Shown here in pieces: positions 35,458 through 50,100 of a DNA stretch of 64,000 nucleotides (positions within the stretch are counted from its first letter, which is position 1; each line of letters starts with the position of its first letter). Below the pieces are notes generated by a model. The model was not told the DNA's origin and ran no database searches. It saw only the letters and a list, made by a program, of their open reading frames with translations. A program made the position numbers and the translations under genes. This stretch comes from Emydura subglobosa (taxonomy: Eukaryota; Chordata; Testudines; Chelidae), in NCBI GenBank assembly GCA_007922225.1, contig ML679961.1, positions 7,237,702 to 7,301,701 on the forward strand, given 5' to 3'.

Positions 35458-37904
35458 GAATGATCTTCTGACAGCAAGTCACGTCCGGAGGAAAGAGATG
35501 ATGGAGACAGAGTGAGATGATAAGACCATATTCCTGATTTGTTGCACATTATCGTGTTTGTGAATAAGCCATAAAATATGATCCAGGTGCCAGTGTGTTT
35601 GTGTTGCAAGTGACTCATCAGATATTTCAATAATCTCCTGTGGCAGTTTCCTGCATGCTATGTCAGGGTAGCTGAATCCATTAATTGGTACAAAAGATGA
35701 AAAACAAATCTCTAAATTGCACTAATGTGGGTTGTAACGGAGCATTTGCGACAAGGGCTAACAAATAACAGGCTTTTCTACCCTATGAATTACACTCCCG
35801 GCAACAGCATTCCTACCTGATAAACCCCAAGCAACCAAAATACAACTCCACAAGCAACACTGACACAAATCAACATAAAACAAGTAAATCTAAAAGCACA
35901 AAAACACAACCTCAAGCAGAGTTTCTGGCCCAAAAAGGAAGATGTGCCAATGACCCCACTGAGTCCACTAGGGACTTAGCTATTGCTGTTGATTTTACTT
36001 GGAAGGGGCCCAGATACTACGGTGATGGGCTGCAGGATAAAACTCTTAGACAGAAATAAGCATGCCACTGTATTTTCAGTGACTATCTCAGAAAACTGGT
36101 AAACATCCTGAGCAAACATCTGTTTTGGCATTCTTTACTGTGTGTGTCATAGCCTTCCCCCAGCCTGTGTCCATCTTGTCTATTTAGACATTAAGTTCTT
36201 CAGCACAGGGGCCATCTACTACTCTGTTTGTACAGCTCCTAGCACAATGGGCCCCCATACTTGGTTGGCCCTTGGGCACTGCTGTAATAAACATGATCAA
36301 TAATAACAACAACAAGCATTATACTCTCACATTTCCCACTGAGATTAAGAGGAGTTTTAGATGTGCAAGGAATGTAGGATTCAGATCCATGTTGTGGTTT
36401 CAACTTTGACAGAACAAGTTTGTCTGCAGCGAGCAGCAATTTTTTAAGTCCATTTTTAAGATTAGGATACTTCAGACTATAACTCTGTTTTCATTCATGT
36501 TCCCATGAAAGCCTTTTCAACCGCTGCTGTGGAAAACAGGACAGTTAAGAAAAGGATTTCTCTCTTTAGCAGTGTGTATTTTTCAAAATTGCTGCGCTCT
36601 GAAATATCTGTGGTTAAATGTGCCCCAATGCAGCTAATGTTTTGAAATAATTGTCTGAGAGAACGATACATTCAACACACTTTCACTGGATGGTGAAAAA
36701 CTGGGTCACTTGTCAAAGAGCAGTATAGAGGGAGTTGATTGATCTTATTCCTACTTAAAGCACACGGAATTTAACCGTGGTTGCATGGCAGCCCCATAGA
36801 TATACACATATTGCTTCCAAGGCATTCTCAGTTCATCGTAAGAGTTAACCAAGGACCTCACTCATCTTCTATTAAAATTAATGATAAAAATGTAGAGCAA
36901 AGTGCATTTTGCATGTAACCATTTTGTAATTAGGCAAGTAGGCAATCTCTGTCATTCCTTCTTGCAAGCTTCAAGCAGGCATCAGAGCCCATCATCCTGC
37001 TCTCGCATAGCAAAACGACTGAACAAATAGGAACAATATTTCTCCGTCTTTGAAACTAGCTCTTGTAGCCAGACGGGGTTGCACTTAAGGGCCTGATGCT
37101 GTGAGGGTCCCCTGAAAGGGACAAGCGGAAGCCACTTGCTACCTTCTCAGAGGCCCACAGCCCCTGGCAGGATCAGACCTAAGACAATGGCTATACTGCA
37201 GCCGGGAGGTGTAATTCCCAGCTTGGGAAAGCATACATGCGTTACTTTGGCTCAAGCTAGTACCCTGAAAAGAGCAGTGGGGTTGCGGAGACGTGGGCAG
37301 CAGCTCGGGAGAGCCATCTGAGTACAAGCCACTCTGAGATCCTAGGAACATACTCAGGGGGCTACCCCAGCCGCACTGCACACTCGCTGGAACAAAGCAT
37401 ATACACCTCCCAGCTGCAGCACCGGTGTGCTCTATGCATAAATAGTTGATGTTATTGATTTATTTTGATGTATGAAATCTCAAAGGCACCGACCCATGCT
37501 CTGGCTTCTCTGTCGTAAATTCAATTACACAGCCATACCCCATTCAAATGTCAGCTAACGGACTACCCCTCCTGGCCTCACACATCCCCAGCAGAAAATA
37601 ACAGGAAACCCTTCTCTGTCACAGCAGGCACCCCAGTAAGCCCTTCAAAGACCAGCAGAAGCGTAAGATGACACAGGGGAAAGCACGACTCAACATTCTG
37701 ATCTAATTCTCCAGATGAGAAAATGTGGATGAGAAATGATAACTTCAAACGGCACTAAAATCTAGTTGCATGCCCGCGTGCGGCATTGAAGGAAAGATAG
37801 TGCAGATCAAGAATTCTCCACAGGGGTTTTATTTGAAAAGGACAGTAGAATGAAGACACACCAGAAAAAGGGGAAAGCCCAGCCTCATCCCGAGAACAAA
37901 GGCC
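35458..37904. other. Intronic apart from the tail at 36125-36310; no feature recognised
   Basis: 36530-36790 is unique, AT-leaning and lacks repeat marks, so it is a weak candidate for a conserved noncoding element. 38894-39487 shows nothing firm. Confidence 0.4.
36125..36310 (+). mobile_element. L2-type 3' tail
   Basis: CATTAAGTTCTTCAGCACAG, TGTACAGCTCCTAGCACAAT and an AATAATAACAACAAC end. Confidence 0.75.
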
Positions 37905-38000
37905 ACAAAGCATTTGTCTGTGTGCTTAACTTTAAAATCAGCCGGACTACTCATGCTTAAACTGAAGCATGTGCTTAAGCACTTTGCTGGAGCGGAGCTG
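37905..38000. mobile_element. MITE relic, CAGCAAAGCACTTAA family
   Basis: GTGTGCTTAACTTTAAAATC and AGCATGTGCTTAAGCACTTT are inverted halves. Confidence 0.6.
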
Positions 38001-38139
38001 AAAAGCACCAGAAGATAAAGGATTAACTGGGACAGGCTGACAGCCAAAACATTATGAATATACCTCTTACCCATGATGCTCCATTGTTTTGGAGACATTT
38101 ACATGCATGATTGGGGGGGGGAGAGGGGGTCAGCTCCCC

Positions 38140-38205
38140 TGCTACTGTGTATCAGCAGAGCTCCATTGACTTCAAAGGAGATGTATCGATTTGGTCTGGC
38201 CCCCG
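38140..38205. mobile_element. MITE relic, GTGTAAATCAG family
   Basis: GTGTATCAGCAGAGCTCCAT, TTGACTTCAAAGGAGATGTA and TCGATTTGGTCTGGCC form a short imperfect palindrome. Confidence 0.55.
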
Positions 38206-38484
38206 AAGGGTCCTTCATGTGAAAATAGGATGCTCTTGATAAATTCATAAACAAACATTCTCCTTGGCGGGAAACACCCATTTCTGTCACCCATGGCTGT
38301 AAAACATAGCACAACACTCACAGTAGGTGAGGGCTCATGCCATGTTAACACACTGATGGACAACACCAAGCACAGGAGTGTCATTAGTAGGTCAGTATGT
38401 TAGTCAAGCTGTGATATGCAGCATCAAAATGATACAGACACCAACAGTTCAGTGTGAAAACTGCTACCTGCTATCAAGAATACT

Positions 38485-38893
38485 CAATTTTTATTTTATT
38501 TAATGTTGATGGATAATATCGATGTTTACTTTTAAAAATAGGAAAAAATGCTTAAAGATTTAAATTTCCACAGTGGTGGGAAATTGGGAGGGGGGCACAT
38601 CAGACAATGGAGAAGTCGGACAATGATGATTTAATGATAGTAGATGTTGATATTCAACAAGTTAAAGCTTTATAACCATTAAAACACACACACTGTCAAC
38701 ATCACATGTCAAAATATACAATGTAAATATCCCTAAAAATTCTAAGAAGTTCTCAGGCACCAGTTTTCTTACTTTGCCTATCTGTACATTTTTATTAGTA
38801 TCGACAGAAATGTTTTTGTCGGTTTGTGTGTGGATAGTGAAATCGATGTTTACTGACATTCGTCAATAAAAATCTAATCCTTCCAAACCTAAT
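38485..38893 (+). repeat. Dispersed 400-bp AT-rich repeat, copy 2
   Basis: Same orientation and order of blocks as 30445-30848, including ACAATGGAGAAGTCGGACAA against ACAACGGAGGGGTCAAACAA. It lies 8 kb away; the spacing and different flanks argue for separate insertions. Confidence 0.85.
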
Positions 38894-39487
38894 AACCTTG
38901 TTCTTTAAAAGTAGCCATTGCATCACAGCTATAGCAACACTGCAGCTCTTTAAATGCCAGAAGAACAACCCTCTTTCAAACACACGTACAATATTGTCCA
39001 GTGTAGCTCAAACCTTTCATTCCTTTTCCATTCGAAATCACAGAGCTGTCAAGCGAAATGACAGCCTGTCAGTATGGAGAACACTTCCCCCGCCCCCCAT
39101 CATGCCCGGTTTACACCAAGCACTGAATTACAGCACGGCAATCCTGGTGTATTCTCCACAGGGCTGTTTGCCTCCATACGTTGTGTCAAAACACAACATG
39201 AATAAATTAAGATGTTCCTGGAAAGTATTTCATTAGTGGTTGGGAGAGATGGGCACATATTTCACGTCACAAATTTCCCACCTGCTCCTCCCAATGTGCC
39301 CCGCCCCGCAGCTCTGGGTTTATTAGAGAGGAGCAATTATTTCGATGTTAGTCTAAAGAACGAGGCTGCGCTTCCATGTTTCTTCAAAATACACATTTCA
39401 TTGAGCCCTGTCTGACTACATCTAAGTCACTTCTGCTCTAGTTACCTTAGACGAGAGGTCACCAACATGCATCTGAGCAGGTGTGGC

Positions 39488-42051
39488 ATGGTATTTACCA
39501 GAGCTGTTTTTACCAGGTAAAATCCGGGTTTTTATCACCCCAGGAAAAACTAATTAGTCCCCATTTCAGGCATTTTCAGTTTTAAAAACTGTTTTGTTAA
39601 TGCACGCCACATTACACTTAGTTACCTATTCAAATCGTGGTGACATGAGGCTGTAGATTTAGAGATTAATTTACAGTTGTACAAAGAAAAAGGTAATCTG
39701 CAGTGGGCATAATACTAATAAATGCGACTATAATACTGAACGTCAGAATACCTGTGTACCTTCTGGTTTGGTATTTTCTCTAGGAAGTTGTACGTCATGA
39801 CTCAGATTTCAGTTTTCAATATCATATAAAAAACAGTCAAAACATTTGATTACATGAAAACAACAATAATGCAGAGTTGTGGGCTTGAAGCATTAAGCAA
39901 CCAGAAACATGCAGAGTCACAGACTACCAGTCCAGGTCCATTTGGCCACGCAAGATTCTGTAGCAGAAGGCCAACTTTGAGGTAGTGGATAGACCAAGCC
40001 TGTTCCTCAGTTTTGAATGGATGTATCCAACGTTTGAAAAGACTCGTGCTCTGCCTACTGAATTTGCTGGACACTGATGCAATCGCACCACCAGTTTTAT
40101 GAAGCCAGATGGAATATCAGCATTCTTCAAATTTTTCCACCGTGTTACAGGGGAAACTTTTTTCTTGATAGTGGATGAAAACATTGATTTTTGTGTATGG
40201 AGTTTCTTCTACTTTCAATGCAAGTAAATATGGCAGAAAGTCGGGATTTTTGCTGAGCAACCAAGGCCTGGCAATTTCTTCTTGTTCATCTGACAATTTC
40301 TTTCCTGCATATTTTGGACGAAAGAGGTTGGCCAACATGTGTACAGGAGTAATGGCCTCAAGAAATCTGTTTTGTGTGGTGCAAGATCTTCATTTATCAG
40401 TAGATCCAACCATACTTCGCATGCAACGGCAATTGCTGTCCCTTTGGAGTGTGTCAAGTGCCACTGCAACTGATTTCAGCTGACTGATCAAATTCTTTGC
40501 TTCTTGATAAATCCTTTGATTATTAATTATACTGATCACTTTATCTTCAAGTTCTGCCTCATGATCATTCACAATCCTGAGATTGGGGCCAATTTTTAGC
40601 ATATGTCTCCAGGCATGTTATTTGACTGTTCCATCGTGTGTCACCGGGGATTTGGGGATTTACAGAGCCTTGGCATTCTTTTCACCAGGCGGGCTGATGG
40701 TGGTTACGAAAATACTTTTGTAAATCTACATGTGTCATCAAAGCAGTTGGGGTAAGGTCTCGTCCAAGTAGATTGAGCCAATGTGATGCACCTCCATACG
40801 TAACCAAAGCATCTTCATCTTGTTCCAAATCACTTCTCATACTTTGCATCATTTTCTCATTGTCTGTCAGGTAGCTCTTAACTACACAACCGGACAGTTC
40901 GTTTGCTAATGCTTTGGCTTCTCTTGCCAGTGTAGCACAGTACTGTCCAGTCTTCTTATTGCTTTCAATATCAGCTGCTGATACATAAAGCATAGTTTTC
41001 CCTATCTGCATACTGTTAACTATCACTGGGTCATTGTGCACATTACTCCAGCCATCTTGTATTAACGTAACTGCTTTCCCATGTAATTCATTGCGTGCTT
41101 CCACCCTGAAGCCATCAGTAACTGCGTCTAACAGTTCACCTGCCACCTGCTTTCGACTGGGTGCTTTGTAGCCTGGCCTGAGGCAGCAGGTCATTGCTTG
41201 AAAAGTTGGATGCTCAATCACAGAAAAGGGAATATTACAGCCATAAAAAAATTCTGCAATTTCAAATCTATCTTTTGTTTCAGTTCTGAAGTTGCTACAA
41301 ACACATCCCTTGGTGGCTGAAAAACCATGACACTTCCTCCTCGCTGCCTTTGGCCAACCTGGATCTGGCTTTCTTTTGATGTGCTTGGGAATGGCAGAGC
41401 AGTATCATCAGTCCCTTTGTCCTCAGAGGCTGATGCTAAGACTCGCCTACATTTAGCTAAAGTCGGTGGATCTGGGGTCTCTCTGTTCTTTCCACTGCAT
41501 TTTGCAAAATATTTCCTCATACGGTCCGCCTTGCCACTCTTTCTTTGCAATTTCTGCATCCAAGACTCTCTGTACCACCTACATCAACTTTCTCAAAATA
41601 ACCATGAATTGGGTCAAGCGGTCTTCCACCTTTGCTCATCTTGAAATATTTCGACTTGAGTCACTGTCCCTGCTGAGTTCAGTTGCCGCGCTTGCACTCC
41701 AGCCAGCCAGGTTGAGAGACGGAGTAGTGGACTGAACAGGAAGTTTGGCAGTTTACCTCAAAGAGAAACTTCCGAATCGGGGAAGCCCTTTTCTTTGTTT
41801 ACTAAACAAAGGTAATTTTCACTGCTAACATAAAAGGGGATTTCCCAGTTTCAGAAGTTTCTCTGGGAGGTAGCCAAGACAATAGTACATATACAGCTGT
41901 TGGGTGAGGCTCTTTTTTTGTTTTCTTTTCTTTTCTTTCATTAGAGCTAAGCAGACCAATCTAGGATCAGATTGCTAAATATTTTCCAGTCATTTTCATT
42001 ACGGTATTCTAATAAAACCCCCGTTTCCAGGTTGAAACCGGTATCTACCAT
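39488..42051 (-). mobile_element. Probable extent of the hAT element, with imperfect inverted ends
   Basis: The sequence at 39488-39536 (ATGGTATTTACC, a gap, then ACCAGGTAAA and GGGTTTTTAT) resembles the reverse complement of 42010-42051 (ATGGTAGATACC, then AACCTGGAAA and GGGGTTTTAT). The two flank the transposase remnant. No clear 8-bp target duplication was found, so these may be subterminal rather than true ends. Confidence 0.45.
39924..41639 (-). pseudogene. Decayed hAT-family transposase (BED finger, DUF659-like, hATC)
   Basis: Read on the minus strand in several frames, this is a degenerate hAT transposase. It opens at 41639 with MSKGGRPLDPIHGYFEKV, then C-x2-C and a second-frame RMRKYFAKC, which together form a BED zinc finger. 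At 41221-40990 is a DUF659-like core (VTLIQDGWSNVHNDPVIV). Near 40640 is GDTRWNSQ, the diagnostic hAT motif. At 39924-40184 is the hATC dimerisation domain (SVGRARVFSNVGYIHSKLRN). At least four or five frame changes interrupt it: about 41525, 41221, 40680, 40610 and 40185. It has therefore lost coding ability. It was not domesticated as far as can be seen and is simply nested in TRIM9 intron 1 in the same orientation. Confidence 0.88.
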
Positions 42052-43079
42052 CTCCCTGTTCTCAACGAGTTCTTCCCGGGGAAATTGCCAACCCTGCATC
42101 TGAGTCCTGGATTAAAAACGGATTTCTCTGGGAGGGAGGAGTGGCAAGAAATGCAGCCCCCTCCAGTTATTCTGCTTCATTACATTCCTTTGGCAAGGAA
42201 GGTGCATTACAAAGTGAAAGGACGCAAGAAGGCGGCTGATCAGTATTCAGGAAAGCATGCAGCAGTGGAGCTGCCCACCCACTCCCAACCTTCCTCCTCC
42301 TCCTCCCCCGTCCCCCCACTGCCTCCAGATGACTCAGGGCGCAGAGCTGCACACAGCCCTCACCGAGCCCTTCCTCAGCAATGCTGCGCCAAACCCAGGC
42401 CCTCAGTGCCCGCATCGCTCACCCTCTGCAAACCATCCCACCCAGCGGCCTGTCCTCGGAGAAGACGCACCCACCCCACCCTAGGCCAGCTCCTGCAGTC
42501 TTTACCCCCTTCCTTAGCCAAAACCCTTGCCATCTTCTGCCCATTTCAGAAGGGAAAAGGCCCCGGGCTCATCAGGGTGGCCGGCTGCAAACAAACACCA
42601 GCACTTGAGCTTGCAAGAGAGAAGGGCCTCCGAGCCCACACATTTCAGGATTGCCAACCTTGCATTTTAGTTTTTACTGACATGCAGATCTGAAGTTGAT
42701 TTTTTTTTTTACCGACAGGGTAAACTTTGTCCTGACATCACTCCAAATGCCACAAGCAACACAAGAACGTCCCAAAGGTGTGCCCTCGCCCGCCACGTCC
42801 TGCACACAGGAGTTACGCAATTGTTTTAGGGGCAGCTAAGTGACCGATCGGGTTCTTTGGGCGGGTGCAATGACAGAAAACAGGAGATGGATCAAGTCGC
42901 GGGCGGTGTAGCTGTGCGATACAAGACGTGATTCGGAAGGACGACACGAAAGACAAAAATATGTTTGACTTCTACCCCATTTCACGGACATTTTCACACT
43001 TGTTTACGGCCGGCGTGAAAATCGTCCCTTTCTCTACCGACTGTCCGTGAATTTAGGGACGATGGGCGACTAGACGCCC
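42052..43079. other. Intronic, between the hAT element and the CpG island
   Basis: A plus-strand open frame at 42085-42693 (202 codons) is proline- and serine-rich with no recognised family. GATTGCCAACCTTGCATTTT at about 42650 resembles TTGCCAACCCTGCATCTGAG at about 42085, perhaps a shared repeat end. Confidence 0.4.
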
Positions 43080-43105
43080 GGCGGGAGGGAGATGGACGGG
43101 CGCTA

Positions 43106-44536
<1,431 letters not shown>

Positions 44537-45256
44537 TCAGCTGGGGCCCCCAGGTGCCCTGGTAATAGTAATAATTAACCCCCCTCCCACCCGGAATTCA
44601 GCATGCCGCTGCCTGGTCTGCTCCCCACCCCTGTGCCCAGGTCCTGCCCTGCGCCTTCTGCCGGGCAAGCGGGGCCCTCGAGTCTTTAGCCAGGCCCCTG
44701 GGCTCTGCAGCTGCCTAGGGCAGGAGGCTGGAGGTTCTGCAGCGGCCGCCTCAGCCCTCTTTGCGAATGGAGCGTTGTTCCTGAATGAACGATTGCCGGG
44801 AATGGTCCAACCGCAGCGCTGTCCTCTGGGCTCCTCGCACCTGAGATTAAAACTCCAAGCGTTGTACGGGGCCCTGCATTTGTAGTGTTCGTTGTGCAGC
44901 AGAACGGTCCATTGAAAATGCACAGCTGTGTCGCAGAGAGGGTCACGGGAAAGCGGGAGGTGTTGGCAGCCGGGTAGGGAATCGCTAGAGATTTTGACAG
45001 CGAGGGCGGCGCACCCTTGGGGTTGTGGGAAAAGCTGGAGTTTAAATGATTGCCCATAAAATCATTAACGCTGCTGACATTGCTGACTTGGTCAGGTACA
45101 TGGGCTAACCCCCCATTGAGCTGAAGGGGGCCGTTCACGCCTCCGAGAGAGATTATTTCAGGCTCTGTGAAGACACAGGCTGACATCACTGCATCATTTT
45201 GTACGTGTTTCACATTTGGAAGGTTTTCTCCATCGGCCCAACGGCGAGAAATACAG

Positions 45257-45350
45257 GCCCCAGTTCTGCAAACACTTTAAGCACGTGCTTAACTTTGAAC
45301 ATCCATGTGATCCCATTGAGACAGAACCCGGTGACTTCAATGGCATGACC
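45257..45350. mobile_element. MITE relic, CAGCAAAGCACTTAA family
   Basis: CCAGTTCTGCAAACACTTTA, AGCACGTGCTTAACTTTG and GACTTCAATGGCATGACC match the left half and centre. Confidence 0.6.
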
Positions 45351-46358
45351 CAGGGGTTTAAAAGCAGGCGTGTGCATAGGTGTTCGTAGGACTGGGGCCA
45401 AAATTAATTTTGAAGCAAAAACTTGGATGGCGAAGCACGGGGTGGAGTTTGCAGTGAACACAGCAGATCCAGGGTGCACGGGACCCTGACTATCCCATGA
45501 CAGCTGGAGCCGGGGTTCAGTCCTGCAAAGACTGAAGAGGAAGGGGGTGCTGTGTCCAGAACTGATGTGTTTGCGGAGGGGGTGGAGTTTTTCTGTTAAA
45601 AAGGACCAGAGGGAATAGCTGCAATGGGCCCTTGTATTGGCTGTGATGGAGGGGGCCACCGGGGCTTTCAAGTTTGCATCTGAGCTCAGTCAGTCAGAGC
45701 TCAGTCATGGTTGTCATGATCTCCCTAGATGTGCTCCTGTCAGTCACACCTGGGCGCGACCTAGACTTCAGCTGTGCACAGGGCCACCTTGGACTGGGAC
45801 TGCCTTGAATTGTCACAGCCTTGAACCCCATTTAATCCAACGGGCCTTTGTCGTCTGGGTTAGCCCTTCAGACGGGGCTTTGATCCCCCAGGATTTTTAA
45901 CATTACCCTCCCGACCCACAGAATGTGAGTCCTCAAAAGCACGCCAAAGTTTGCTGAGCGTTCAAGTAGATAATCCACAGAAGGTGGGTGGGTGGGTGTG
46001 CCGGGGAGATGGCGTAATTCCCTGTGTGGGATATGCAGGGGAAATAGAGATCATCTGCTGCATTGCCAAGGCAACAAAATCTGCTCTTTATAAGTCTCTT
46101 TGTGAGCAAGGTATAAAAATCCTCTCTGGCAGAGATGTTATAGCACCATCCAGAGAAGGTGACGGATTCCACCAGGGGCAGGATTGTCCCTCTCCATTAT
46201 TCCCCCTTGTTTTCAGACACTGGAGCTGAGACAAGCTTAGTACGAGTCTTATTGTCTCCGGGAAAGAGAAGGTCTCTTTAGCTCCCGTTAGAAGTGGACA
46301 TGGGCAAAGGTCCCAGCCTGAATCTTAGCTGGAAGCACATGCAGAACAAGTCTATCAT

Positions 46359-46380
46359 TGTGTGTGTGTGTGTATGTGTG
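46359..46380 (+). repeat. (TG)n microsatellite
   Basis: Roughly ten TG units with one TA interruption. Confidence 0.9.
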
Positions 46381-46907
46381 AATTTCTCCTGATTGGTTAC
46401 ATGCAGTCTGGTGTTAGACACAACAGAACACTTTACTACAGTTTCTCAGGAAGGCTCCCCCTGTGAGTGTTTGCAAAGTAATGTTAACAGTTTTCCTTCT
46501 ATCTTATCATTAAGCTGTGTTAATTTCCTCTAGATATTATTCCAAGACGCAAATCTTGAAATGCTTGTATAGTAAGATTCAGTACAAATAGCCTTGATTG
46601 ACTGAGTGAAGAAATCCACAGAGCCTGGAGTAGAGAGGAAAATAATTGTTTCAGAATGTAAGGAACAAAAGTGGAACTTAATTTAAAAAGTGTCTTGCAA
46701 CCTTTACACGCTCGGACTTCTATCATTAGACGCACTTACTGTTTGGGGCCCTGCCAATGTGTTTGATGAAAAATGTAAGAGACATATAGAGTTCTACATT
46801 CTCGCAACCAATATCTTACTTTTTTAGACTTTCCCCCCCCCCCCAAATATGGTATTTACTGTAGGTCCTATCCAATAGTGATACAAAGCGTACTGGTGCA
46901 GTGGATA

Positions 46908-47182
46908 ATCATAGAATCATAGCAACATCGGTCTGGAAGAGATGTCGAGAAGTCACCTGTCCAGCCCCTGGCGCAGAGGCAGGACCAAATAAACCTGCAT
47001 CGTCCCTGACAGGTGTTTGTTTGTCCAACCTGTTCTTAAAAATCTCCAATGACGGGTAGTCCACAGCCTTCCTTGGAAGCCTTTTCTCCTTCCTAAGTGA
47101 AGTACTTTGCGCTTGTCTTTATCGCACATCATCTCATTGATTTCACACCAGTTCTCCGCTTTGCCAAGGTCTTTTTTGAATG
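46908..47182 (-). mobile_element. CR1 3' region with internal deletion
   Basis: ATCATAGAATCATAGCAACA is the terminal repeat. Further in, minus-strand pieces read KAENWCEINEM and KRKVLHLGR, an internal ORF2 motif that normally lies much further upstream. A deletion therefore joins the two near 47090. Confidence 0.75.
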
Positions 47183-50100
47183 TTTGGGTCTAGGCTGAGT
47201 TTGATGACCACAGAGCTTGAAGAAGCCGGGTGTGTGAAAAGCATCCCTCTGATGGGCAAGAGGATAAAGACTGTAAAGACGATTAGAATGGCTGTGCATA
47301 AAACAAAACTGGATCACAGGGGCCTGGCAGACTAAGGGGCACCCGACAAATCTCAGCCAAAATGCTGCAGTCATCCAGATGAAACAGAAGTAATGCGCTG
47401 TGGCTCAAAGGATCCAAATGTGCTTTTGTATAGCTCCCAGCACACATGACTCAAGCCAAGCCAGGGTGGTAGGACTTCAGCTCATCAGCGCCACCTCTCT
47501 GCAGCTTACCCACTGGTGAACGCAGCCAGGCACAGATACAGACACAACTCTGCAGAGTACACCGCTAATGTCATCCCTGCACACTCCTAGCATCCCAAAA
47601 CAGCTATGGCCGTGTGCCTATTAATGCTTCCCACAACCCACAGAAACATCCATCTTCAACAGACAGAGAACTCAGAGTATTGGTGAGAAAGGAAACACTA
47701 CAGCCCGTGGAACAGCTCTTTCTAGATACCGTTGGTTAGCCACTTGTGACTTGGCATTGTGTGCATCTTGGGTGGATGACAGGGATCTGGGCGGGAACGG
47801 ACCCCCCCACTAGTACAACTCACCAGCTGCTTAGTGCAGGAAGACACGTTTTGTGCGGGGAAGGATCTCAGCAGTCTCGTCCCACCCGCACTGAACTGCA
47901 TTAACACAGGGCAGAACACGTGAATGGATTGCAACAGGGCAGGAATCCCACCGTTACCGTATGACCCACGTAAACGTGTATTGTTACGGGGCGACATCTT
48001 TCCCCGCTCTGCACCGCTGCCTCAGACCTTGTTAACACCGCACTGAGCTTCCACACTATATAGACAGTGAATACCTCCCCCCAGGAGCTCAGTCACCACA
48101 CGGCAATGGTGCTCTCTGTGAAGCACCAATGTCTCCACATCAAACAGGCTGGATGCAGGATGAACCGGTATCATGGAGGAGAACAAGTATTAGTGTCCCA
48201 AAAGAGGTTTCTGTGGCTCATCCACCCTTACTACGCTCCACACATGGCCGTTGAGGACCTAAGGTAGCAGGCAAAACAGCATCACAAGGACCATAACATT
48301 TAGTTCATGCACATGTCAGTCAAACCTCACTGCATGTCTCCCGCCACGCCAGCGAGACCCCACCCAGTCAGCACACAATGTGCTCATATGGAACAGGGCA
48401 GATATTAGTCCTGGCTAATGGGACATAGGTGGTGACAGTCAGAAGACCCCAGGACTTTGACAGTAGGTGGAGAGCGATAGACAAATATGGCGGGCAGGAT
48501 ACATGGAATGCCTCTGGTAGCGTGTGTCTGTGAGTGCGTTTGTGAGGACAGAGATTGTCGCTGCCCCTCGTGCAAATGCACAATTCGGTGGGGGCGGAAC
48601 AAAGGGAAGGCTCCTTGGGCCATCCCCACCCGTGTGCGTTCATGCAGAGCCATCCACACTTGGGGGTATCTAAAATTTGGGGGCTCATCCAACTGCCTTC
48701 AATATGTAGGGTGGAGTGGGGATGAGTTTAGGGTGCACAAGGGATACAGGATTGTCCTGGAGTCATACAAGGAAGGAAGAATAAATCAAGAGAGAGGAAT
48801 ATATATTTCTCTGTGCCCCATCTTTCTATTTCTTCCTTCCCTTCTCTCTGCTTTTCCAGAGCAAGCCCACACCTTGAGCTGTAGGGCTACAAGCTAGTGC
48901 ATGAAGAACTGAGACGGGACTGAGATCTCCTAAACTTTTCTTCACGCAGGCTGTGCTTTTCTGGGTTCCTTGCAGAATCTCTTCATTTTTGCACCTGCAT
49001 TGAGAATAGTGGGGAAGAAAATAGGTATTTCTGCTTAATTCTGCTGGGCATTCCTCATTTACTTACACCTGGTGTCTGCCCACTCTCTGCTTGTGCATTT
49101 GTTTTCCTGTTTGCATTCCTCTAGCTGCCCTTTTGCCTAAATGAAACAGTCCTTCCTCATCTTGTCTGTCTCTGAGGTTTCCCTCAGTCATTTTTCACTG
49201 TGGCAGGTAGGTGATGCTGTTTCTGTTTTAATTCTATTATTTAGTGTGTAAATTGGGTAGGTATAAAGAGGCAAAGAGGAGGGAAACAGGAATGCAGCCA
49301 CCAAATTCTGGTGGATTCTCCAAGAAGGTCAGAAATACATTGCAGTTTTCTTTTTCACACAGTGGCTTGTTCCTTGACTTTTATCTCAACAAGGGCACAA
49401 CGTTCTCATGCTTTGAATGCATGCTACTTTCTCTCGTCATGCTTGTTATCACCCTGCGAAACGTACACTCCCTAGCTCAGAATCTGCAATAATTCCTTTC
49501 CCCAGCCTCAGGATTCTGTAGAAAAATGACACTGTGATCAGCAATTGAAAGTTAAAGGATCAGGACATGGTCTTGTTTTAAACCGGGTTTTGCTTTCATC
49601 ATGCCCTGTTTGCCAGGTTCTCCTGAACAGGTAACAGGGGCAACCTTATCGCATCATTAAAATGGCGCATGCTTCTGCTGCTGGAATGCTGTTATTTTTG
49701 TTGCAACAAAGCTGTGCTTTGGGGTGTGTGGAAAGCACCAGGTGGCTGAAATAAAAACTCTAGGACTATTCTTGTGAAGAAGTGCTACTAGTAAGGGTGG
49801 CAGCATACCGTTAGTTTCCACAAGTATTTTAACTATGGATCCCAACTGCCTGCTCACCACCATTCATAGCATGCGCCCATGCACCCTCCCAGTCCCCCAT
49901 GCACCCTCCCAGTCCACCCATGCGTTTACATCGTCTGCTGGGAAGGCAGATTAAAAATCATGCCCAGCACTTGTACATATCGACATGAGCAATGATAGCG
50001 CCTAAAGAGTTATTAATTATCCACTGGACTGAGTTCATGCCCTAGAGTGATAAGCGGGATGAATTTGGTGTCAGGTTCTTTTCCAAAGGTGCTGTCCGGG

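Noticed and set aside
39455..42110. Direct repeat TGCATCTGAG on both sides of the hAT remnant as LTRs
   Set aside because: The shared stretch is about ten bases and is not extended. The coding remnant is a hAT transposase, which does not use LTRs.
42085..42693. 202-codon plus-strand open frame in the intron
   Set aside because: Proline- and serine-rich, no recognised domain, starts in repeat-like text, and shows no promoter or splice context.
44686..45213. 175-codon minus-strand open frame upstream of TRIM9
   Set aside because: It starts with GTG, not ATG, and has no recognisable family. It would need protein search evidence to be kept.
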